Positions 56,761 through 64,000 of a stretch of DNA of 64,000 nt are shown here, in pieces; the first letter of the stretch is position 1, and each line of letters opens with the position of its first letter. This stretch comes from Helichrysum umbraculigerum. Taxonomy: Eukaryota; Streptophyta; Magnoliopsida; Asterales; Asteraceae. A program made the translations under genes and the position numbers. Below the pieces are notes generated by a model. It saw only the letters and a program-made list of their open reading frames with translations, did no database searches and had not been told where the DNA came from. The stretch lies in contig CATIUR010000003.1 of the NCBI GenBank assembly GCA_949592205.1, forward strand, positions 77,962,501 through 78,026,500. The letters run 5' to 3'.

Positions 56761-58544
56761 AGAGGCAAAGGAGAGTCAACCCAAAGATTCAAGACGTGGT
56801 TAAAAAAGAGGTTATCAAACTTCTGGATGCTGGTCTAATCTACCCTATCTCAGATTCCCCATTGGTTAGCCCAGTTCAAGTCGTCCCAAAGAAAGAAGGC
56901 ATGACGGTTATCACTAACAAAAACAATGAATTGATTCCAACACGAACCATCAACGGTTGGAGGGCATGTATCGACTATCGAAAACTGAATGAAGCAACAC
57001 GCAAAGATCATTTCCCTCTACCGTTCATTGATCAGATGCTCGAAAGGTTATCAGGAAACAAATTCTATTGCTTCCTCGATGGCTTCTCAGGCTATTTTCA
57101 GATACCTCTCGATCCAAAGGGCTAAGAAAAGATGACGTTCACTTGTCCCTATGGAACATTTGCTTACCGACGTATGCCTTTTGGTTTTCGTAATGCACCG
57201 GTGACTTTTCAAAGATGCATGGTAGCAATCTTCCACGACATGATTGAACAATGCATGGAAGTGTTCATGGACGATTTCTCAGTTTTTGGGGATTCGTTCA
57301 CCACTTGTCTTTCTAACTTGGATAGAATGCTCGCCCGTTGCGAAGAATCAAACCTCGTTCTGAATTGGGAGAAATGTCACTTCATGGTGAAGGAAGGCAT
57401 AGTTCTTGGACACCGCATTTCAAAGTCTGGAATTGAAGTTGACAAAGCAAAAGTTGAAACTATTTCAAAGCTTCCACCCCCTACTTCTGTGAAAGCCATC
57501 CGAAGTTTTCTAGGTCACGCTGGATTCTACCGTCACTTTATTAAGGATTTCTCTAAGATTTCTCGACCTACGACTCATCTTCTGGAAAAAGATACTCCGT
57601 TTGACTTTACAGATGAATGTCTCAAGGCTTTTGACTATCTGAAGGATCAGCTTGTACATGCACCGATCATGGTTGCCCCCGATTGGAGTCTTCCATTTGA
57701 GATCATGTGCGCCGCCAGTGATTTCGTTGTTGGAGCTGTACTGGGACAACGGAAGGAGAAACACTTTCAACCAATATACTACGCTAGCAAAACACTCACA
57801 GATGCTCAAGAGAACTACACAACTACAGAAAAGAAGCTACTTGCGGTAGTATTTGCCTTTGATAAATTTCGTTCTTATTTAATCTTGTCCAAAACTATTG
57901 TCTATACAGATCACTCCGCTTTGAAATACCTTTTCAAGAAACAAGATGCTAAACCGAAACTTCTACGATGGATTTTACTCCTACAAGAATTTGATACTGA
58001 AATTAAAGACAAAAAAGGAGCAGAAAACGTCGCGGCCGACCATCTCAGCCGATTGGAAAATCCATCAATGGAGAAGTTGCACGAGAATGATATTCAAGAT
58101 CAGTTCCCCGAAGAACAACTCATAACTATTGGAGGATACCAACAGGGATCACAGTTTACACACAATCCTTGGTATGCCGACTATGCCAATTATCTGGTAG
58201 GAAACATCGTACCAAAAGGAATGCCAACCTCTCAGAGATGGAAATTCTTCCGCGATGTCAAGAACTATTATTGGAACAATCCTTATCTCTTTAAGGTTTG
58301 TCCCGATCAACTTATTCGAAGATGTGTCGATGGGAAGGAGGCAGAACAAATTCTACACCAGAGTCACCACGGACCTACTGGAGGACACCATGGCAACAAA
58401 ATGACTGCACGAAAGGTTTACGATGCCGGCTTTTATTGGCCAACCATATTCCGAGACGCTTGCGACCTGGTGAAACGCTGTGATATCTGTCAAAGGCAAG
58501 GCAATATCTCTGCACGGAACGAAATGCCACTTACTAATATCTAG
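56761..58544 (+). pseudogene. Athila reverse transcriptase, RNase H and integrase zinc domain
   Basis: One frame with a TAA at 57123-57125. The RT starts right after the target duplication: VKKEVIKLLDAGLIYPISDS, then FCFLDGFSGY-like palm, FGFRNAPVTFQ and the catalytic VFMDDFSVFG box near 57270. RNase H follows (about 57700-58050), but its first catalytic site reads MCAASD where Athila normally has an Asp in place of the first Ala, so activity would be lost. The integrase HHCC zinc domain (SHHGPTGGHHG and CDICQRQG) ends at TAG 58542-58544. Polymerase copies the element RNA in an active relative; this copy is dead. Confidence 0.88.
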
Positions 58545-58547
58545 GCC

Positions 58548-59426
58548 ATGGAGATCTTTGATATCTGGGGATTAGATTTTATGGGACCATTCCCCAAATC
58601 TAACGGCAAAGAGTACATCTTAGTCGCAGTCGACTACGTATCCAGATGGGCCGAGGCTCAAGCTTTTCCCACCAATGATGCAAAAGTAGTAACCCAGTTC
58701 CTCAAAAAGCTGTTCAGTCGATTTGGAACTCCTAGAGCTATAATCAGTGACCGTGGCACGTATTTCTGCAATACTCAATTCATGAGGGTGCTGCAGCAGT
58801 ATGGTGTCACTCACAAAACTTTGACGGCTTACCACCCACAAACAAACGGGCAAGCTGAAGCGACAAATCGAGCTTTGAAAAGGATATTGGAACGAACTGT
58901 CGGAAATCACGGGCACAGGTGGGCCAAAAAATTAGACGATGCATTATGGGCATTCAGAACCGCTTACAAAACGTCATTAGGAACCACACCATATCGGCTA
59001 ATCTACGAAAAGGCATGTCACCTTCTAGTTGAGTTGGAATATCGGGCGTACTGGGCATTAAAACACTGCAACTTGGATATTTCTGCAGCTGGAGAGCAAC
59101 GGAGAATTTAGTTGAATGAGTTAGCAGAGCTAAGGGACCAGGCGTACGACAGTTCGCTGAGCATCAAAGAAAGAACTAAAAAGGTCCATGATGCTAAACT
59201 GAAGCCTTCTAGGTTTAAACCAGGAGATAAGGTGCTGCTCTTCAATTCGCGTTTCAAGAAATTCTCCGGCAAATTCAAAAGTAGGTGGAGCGGACCGTTC
59301 ACGATCTCAAAGGTATTTCCATATGGCGCAATCGAACTCGAGGCACCAGAAGGTAATTTTAAGGTTAACGGTCACCGCTTAAAGCATTACATTGAAGACT
59401 TTCCCAGAAGATGTCTTCATCTTTGA
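58548..59426 (+). pseudogene. Athila integrase core and C-terminus
   Basis: It continues in the same frame as RT/RNase H after a TAG at 58542. The catalytic core keeps the three acidic residues: Asp in GLDFMG, Asp in IISDRGTYF and Glu in NGQAEATNRAL. A second TAG at 59109-59111 splits the core from the C-terminal part (LNELAELRDQAY, KPSRFKPGDKVLLFNSRFKK, WSGPFTISKVFPYGAIEL), which ends at TGA 59424-59426. Integrase inserts the cDNA into host DNA. There is no chromodomain, as expected for Athila. Confidence 0.88.
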
Positions 59427-59772
59427 ACCTCCATAAGTCTTCAGTAAAGGTACAAAGAGTCAAGCTAGAGACTCGTAAAACAAGCGCTCTTGGGAGGCAC
59501 CCCAAGCTTATCTTTATTTTATCTTATGTCATTTTTACTTCTTAGTTTATTTTAATCTAGTATGTTTATCTCTAACAAGATATCACAGGTTTGCCACTTA
59601 TCAGACTACAAATCATATTTTTAAAAATCAGAGATAAGTTTCGATTTCGCGAATGCCAGGACTCTGATGACACCAAAATCTTTATAATCACAACTTTAAA
59701 AGTGTCATCCGTACTCTGCGCATTTGTGCTTATCATTATCTTGCATTACTTGTTTATTTTGTTTGTTTCAGG
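59427..59772 (+). other. Spacer with good 3' splice site
   Basis: No gene of its own. It ends in a pyrimidine-rich stretch, TTTATTTTGTTTGTTTCAG, directly before the next ATG, an excellent plant 3' splice site. Splicing from an upstream donor could give a subgenomic mRNA. Confidence 0.5.
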
Positions 59773-60483
59773 ATGGACAGTTCCAGTGACACTCGAGAGC
59801 ATGTTATTGAGAGACCACCCATACGTTGCAGACATCGCAGACGTGGAGATCAGAGTCAGGGAGACCCCATTCCACGCCGACAAAGATGAAGAGCACGCAG
59901 ACAGAGGAGTACCATTCCCACCATACCTGAGGAGGAATTGGTTGACATCCCGATCATTCATGATGAGCCACCCGTTGAGATGCCCCCATCACCTGGCCGT
60001 AAGTCAGCTCCTGTACCCACTTTCAAGTACGGGATCACCCTAGCTGACCCTGCCACAGTGTGGGCCCTCTTTCGGACGCTCTATATTCAGCATGATGTCA
60101 TGACCACCCTCTGTGAGCATGTGGGATTTCCGAGGCCTTCTGCCCGTCCGTTCCATCTTGGTCTGGACCCAGGACCGTCTCGCCCACCATGGTCATTCTT
60201 CCCTCTTGCTAGGCCATCTACTGCTGGACCATTCACTGCTCCGCCTGTTGCTGCCACTGACCCTACCAGATCTCCATGGAGCTCATCCACTAGCCACTCA
60301 CTCACTGAGCAGCTGATGGCTATACTAGATGTGCCTAGCCCGCCTCCTGCCTCTGCCCCTAGCATTACTGTTGAGTAGTTTTGGGCTATGATGGGGCAGC
60401 CTGCTCTTTCACCCACATCTGTCCTTGCTGCTGCTGTTGCTGACTTCGATCCTGACAGCGATGATCTACTGGATGACTTTTAG
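59773..60483 (+). pseudogene. Athila 3' accessory ORF (non-envelope), two stops
   Basis: One frame of about 236 codons from an ATG two bases after a strong 3' splice site to TAG 60481-60483, interrupted by TGA at 59887 and TAG at 60376. The N-terminus is Arg-rich (RCRHRRRGD), the middle is Pro-rich around a conserved-looking stretch (LADPATVWALFRTLYIQHDV, TTLCEHVGFPRP), and the C-terminus is acidic (DFDPDSDDLLDDF). It has no signal peptide or membrane segment, so it does not look like the env-like ORF reported for some Athila elements. Function unknown; a nucleic-acid-binding or adaptor role is only a guess. Confidence 0.6.
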
Positions 60484-62364
60484 TTTATTTAGTTTATTTC
60501 TTTTATCTTGTTTCAGTACTTAGATTTTATAACTCTTTGTTATTTTCGAGATACAATGTTGTGGTGATGTTTATTACAGAACTTAGCTTTGTGTGGAATA
60601 GCTGATCTTACACGAGCATAGTCCTCAAAATCCAGCAAATCACGCGCATCACTTCTACACGAATCTGGTCCTGTCCAGTAAACAGAATGGGGAGTATTTT
60701 TAACCTTTCTCTCCATTTATAATGATTACCTTAGGCTTGTGTGTTTATAATCAATGCCTCATCCTAACTTATCACTAAGTGTGGGATTCTAGCCCGAAAC
60801 AAACACCTAGAAAACATTTTCTTACATGTTCAAACTCTAAGTGTGGGATTTTACTTATAAAATATCAACTCAAGAGAACATTAGGGACAATGTTCTTCTA
60901 AGTGTGGGATGATGGTAGATTGGGTAACGATTTTTTGTCAATAAAACTAAAAAATGAGTTAAACCTTGCGATTAACTCTAAATTTTTTTTGAGTTTTGGT
61001 ATGCCTGAAAGGAACCTTTTCCAAAATATGAGGAAAAGATTTCAAAAGCTTAGGGAAGTTAAGGTAGAAATTTCTTAAACATGGGGCAATAATCTAAGAG
61101 GGGCATCGCATGACTAAGCACATACAACCCAAAATTTGCAGTGAGGTTTTGAGCCTTAAAAGCATTCATTTTTAATGCTACATTGTTCATTTCTTGTGTG
61201 TGCCGATGCGTGTATCTCTGAATTAGAACTTGCCCTTGACATACGTTTCAAGATCATATTGGTGTGTACCGTACGCGGTATAGGCGAAATTAAATGACCT
61301 TGACATTTCTTAGGAATTCACCCCTTTTTTGCCTTCTCTTTCAAGCCCAAAACCCTTCCGATACTCATTTTAAGTATCGATGATCCGTTTAGAAAACCCT
61401 GTTGAGCCTAAACTTTTCATTTCTTCAAAACCCTCAATCTTAAACCCCACTTTCCCAAATTCCAAAAACCTTATCTTAGAATTTCTGAGATCATGAAGAA
61501 CATCTCGAAGAATATCCAACTCGATTATCCTACTCGTTCGTGTTCTCCAAAATGAATCAAACCTCTCCCAAAAGTGCGGGAAAATTAGCACACAAGAGAG
61601 ACAAGAGAACAATGGTGCGGGAAAATTAGCACCCGAAGAAAAGATTCGAATTGATCAAGATAAAAGAAAGGATTTCTGAGAAAAAATTATCCTCGGAAGT
61701 TCTCTGTCAAAGAAATTCTGAAGAAAGAAAAAGAAAATAAAAAAGCAGAAAAAGAAAGAAAAGAAAAAGAAAAGAAAATAAAGCTCAAAGTGCTTCAAGG
61801 TATCAACCAATCAAAGAAAGATCTGATAGAAGACAAGTAGCTATTACCTCCGTTCTACAAATAAGTTTTTCATGATTCTTGGAAAGCCCGAGATAAGCAA
61901 CACCCCTACAACCCAAAAATTCCCTTATCCATACCCCTTAACCCTCACAAACCCTTACAACCCTCAAATGTCTTGGGATAATTAGCTCCGTTCTCACCTA
62001 AGTGGTGGAGATCCGATTCTCGATCAAGCCTATGACGATGAGTACTGCATAACTGGCTTATTGAGTGATTTCGTTTGAACTAGATTGATAGGAAACCCAA
62101 TACACTATTGAGTGAATTGAGTGACCACCTTATGTGAGATCGCCTAGTCATGTATACTCCAAGATCACGAGAGTTGGAAGTATGCCTATGAGAATCGCTT
62201 CCCGTTTCCGAAAAGATCATCTTATTTTTCCTTTGTTTTCTGAAACTATCTACACATATGAGGGAACGGTGACTTACAGGGATGTCATAACTCTCCCTAA
62301 AACCGGTTTTAAAACTGTTTTCAAAAGGGAGTATTGATGAGTGTTGCTTGAGGACAAGCTACGT
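60484..62364 (+). other. Athila 3' untranslated region
   Basis: About 1.9 kb with no supported gene. It holds three CTAAGTGTGGGAT words (60775, 60837 and 60898), a duplicated GTGCGGGAAAATTAGCAC (61574-61591 and 61615-61632), an A/G-rich tract (61720-61800) and, near the end, a short frame (62134-62337) of the type often found just before Athila polypurine tracts, with GTVTYRDVITLPKTGF. Confidence 0.6.
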
Positions 62365-62380
62365 CTAAGTGTGGGATACT
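62347..62380 (+). promoter_or_regulatory. Athila polypurine tract region
   Basis: CTTGAGGACAAG, a family hallmark, then CTAAGTGTGGGATACT directly before the 3' LTR start TGATGTGAC at 62381. The G-rich core is the plus-strand primer. Confidence 0.75.
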
Positions 62381-64000
62381 TGATGTGACCCAAAAAAACA
62401 TATTTTTAAGGACATATTTCCACACCTTTTGGGCTATTCTTTGGTGAAAACCTTTTAAAAACATCATTATTTATCAAAAATCACCAAGGTAGTCTAAATA
62501 CAGACATTGTTACAAAAATCGGTTAAAACGTCCAAATAACACGCAAACCGAGGCAAAACAATCACCTTAAATGTTCTGTTCTTGATATTCTTATAGAAAT
62601 AGATCTTAATTCATATTTTATGAATCTATAGGAAAATCCAAGACCAGAGGTGAAAGAATCAGAAGAAACGGACGAAAGACGGAGAAGATATGCAGTCTGG
62701 AAGCTCGTCGATCGTCATCCGGAATATGCAAAAGTCAAACACTTCCAAATTTGGCAAACTTAGTGCCATTAGAAGCGTAACGGAAAAACGAAGCCAACGG
62801 CGCAAGAATCAAGCAAATCGGGCTTAAAACGAAGAAGATATGGACGAACCAAGCAACCGAGGAGTCAGCGGAGGACAAACGGAGCACCAACCCCCCCTCC
62901 CCTCCACTCTAGGTACCGTATATGGTACCTAGAGGGCCGTATACGGTAGTATAGGTACCATACCTTGATAAATGGTACTTGGGTGCCATTTGACCCCCCG
63001 TGTTGCTTGCTCGTCCCGTGTAATGCTTTGACGCTTCTACTCTGTGCTTCAAGGCTTGTACCTCAAACCCTAATCTTCTCCTATAAATACTCCCTCCATT
63101 TTCACATTTCAACACACCTCATTCTCTCATTTTCTTTCTCTCTCTAAAATTCTCTCTCTAGTTTATTTCTCTCTCTAGAAATAAGCTAGTAGGTTATAGT
63201 TTAGGGTAGAAGCTTTTAATAGCATTTGTACGGAGATACTCTGAGACTTCAGATTCGTGAAGATTTGTCTGTATTACTCTCTTATTCAGGTTTAATACAA
63301 TCTCTCGTATTTATTCTTATAATCATGTTATCTTATTATGCATGCTTAGGAATGAATGCTAGAGTTGCTAGGCTAGACAGATCAATGTTTGTTGTGATGT
63401 ATGCAATGTTAGGATAGTTATGATTTAATTTGCCATGCTGTTACTCTGCCTGTATGAGTTTAAAATGTTTGTGAACTTATAAAGCCGAACCTCTGCCCGT
63501 TTTATCTATCCAACTTATGTTGTGGTTTGTATCCTCCTCCCTAGAATATGGCCAATTGCTAGAAGTAGGATCGCCAAGTATTCTGTGTTTGATGTTCAAT
63601 GAACTCAACATGGTCGTTGTTCCTTTGATTGAAACACATCTGAGGGACACGAAGCATAAGAGTAGAGATAGATTAGGTTCATGCTTATCTGTTGTGTATC
63701 TTTGGGACAACTTCCGGGATATCCATGATTTAATCCTCAGGACAGTTAGTGTAATACTAGTGTTCCGTCCTATTGCATGTTCTTGTTTGATTGTTGCTTA
63801 GGTACTGCATGCTAGATATACATAACCACTATCACTACCCGGCTAATTAGATTTTCATAAATATGATAAACATAATACAGGTAGGTTAACATGTATGTAA
63901 TAGTTGTGATGATTGTATAATTAATGATGAACAATTCAACTGACCGCTAGACAGATTATCCCAATCGGTTCCGCGGGTTAAACCCTGTTCATGCTATTGT
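62381..64000 (+). mobile_element. Athila 3' LTR (first 1620 bp; runs off the window)
   Basis: Matches 36881 onward in order and orientation, including the C-run, TATA box (63082-63089) and CT-rich start. The right end, target duplication and remaining Tekay LTR must lie outside the window. Confidence 0.92.

Noticed and set aside
59591..60043. 150-codon frame with a hydrophobic segment as an envelope protein
   Set aside because: The hydrophobic stretch lies in the presumed intron before the 3' splice site and is in a different frame from the better accessory ORF at 59773-60483.

Overview
This window is plant nuclear DNA. It holds spliced gene exons, plant LTR retrotransposons, a LINE, MITEs, a SINE-like copy, (TA)n microsatellites and an endogenous caulimovirid (plant pararetrovirus). 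A eudicot is likely, but the sequence alone does not give the species. Almost everything is repetitive; the only host gene seen is the 3' part of a SAM-domain gene at 3073-6889 (+).

Layout. 1-2705: AT-rich direct repeats of about 1 kb. 3073-6889: four SAM-gene exons, with a decayed L1-type LINE (minus strand) and a small foldback MITE in the last intron. 7246-9134: a CACTA terminus, an inverted repeat and two adjacent MITEs with related long TIRs. 9173-27781: a head-to-tail dimer of an endogenous caulimovirid on the minus strand, unit about 7.77 kb, flanked on both sides by (TA)n. Each unit has a promoter/poly(A)/leader region, a Met-tRNA primer site, a movement protein, a small ORF, a coat-protease-RT ORF, an RT/RNase H ORF one frame away and a last ORF of unknown function. 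Copy 1 has its last ORF split by a 2659-bp solo LTR (10708-13366, TSD ATTCT). Copy 2 has a direct-inverted-direct rearrangement in its leader.

27841-29914: unassigned AT-rich DNA, a SINE-like element and a hAT-like element rich in GGATAT. From 29914 to the end is a nest of insertions. A decayed Tekay-type (chromodomain) Ty3 element lies in the hAT-like element. An Athila-type Ty3 element (36881 to beyond the window) lies in the right LTR of the Tekay element. A 14.35-kb non-autonomous element (42404-56755, TSD AGTTC), arranged LTR-internal-LTR-internal-LTR, lies in the Athila reverse transcriptase.

Most unusual signals. (i) The solo LTR carries 14 short hairpins whose stems change in a compensatory way around a nearly fixed 7-nt loop, and two related LTR families carry other GC-rich dyad arrays at what looks like the same LTR position. 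(ii) The viral dimer has both outer ends exactly at the primer-binding site. (iii) The three-LTR element is nearly identical between its units. (iv) Athila has an extra non-envelope ORF that starts directly after a good 3' splice site. Most Athila and Tekay genes are broken by stops at codons where C-to-T change is the simplest cause.
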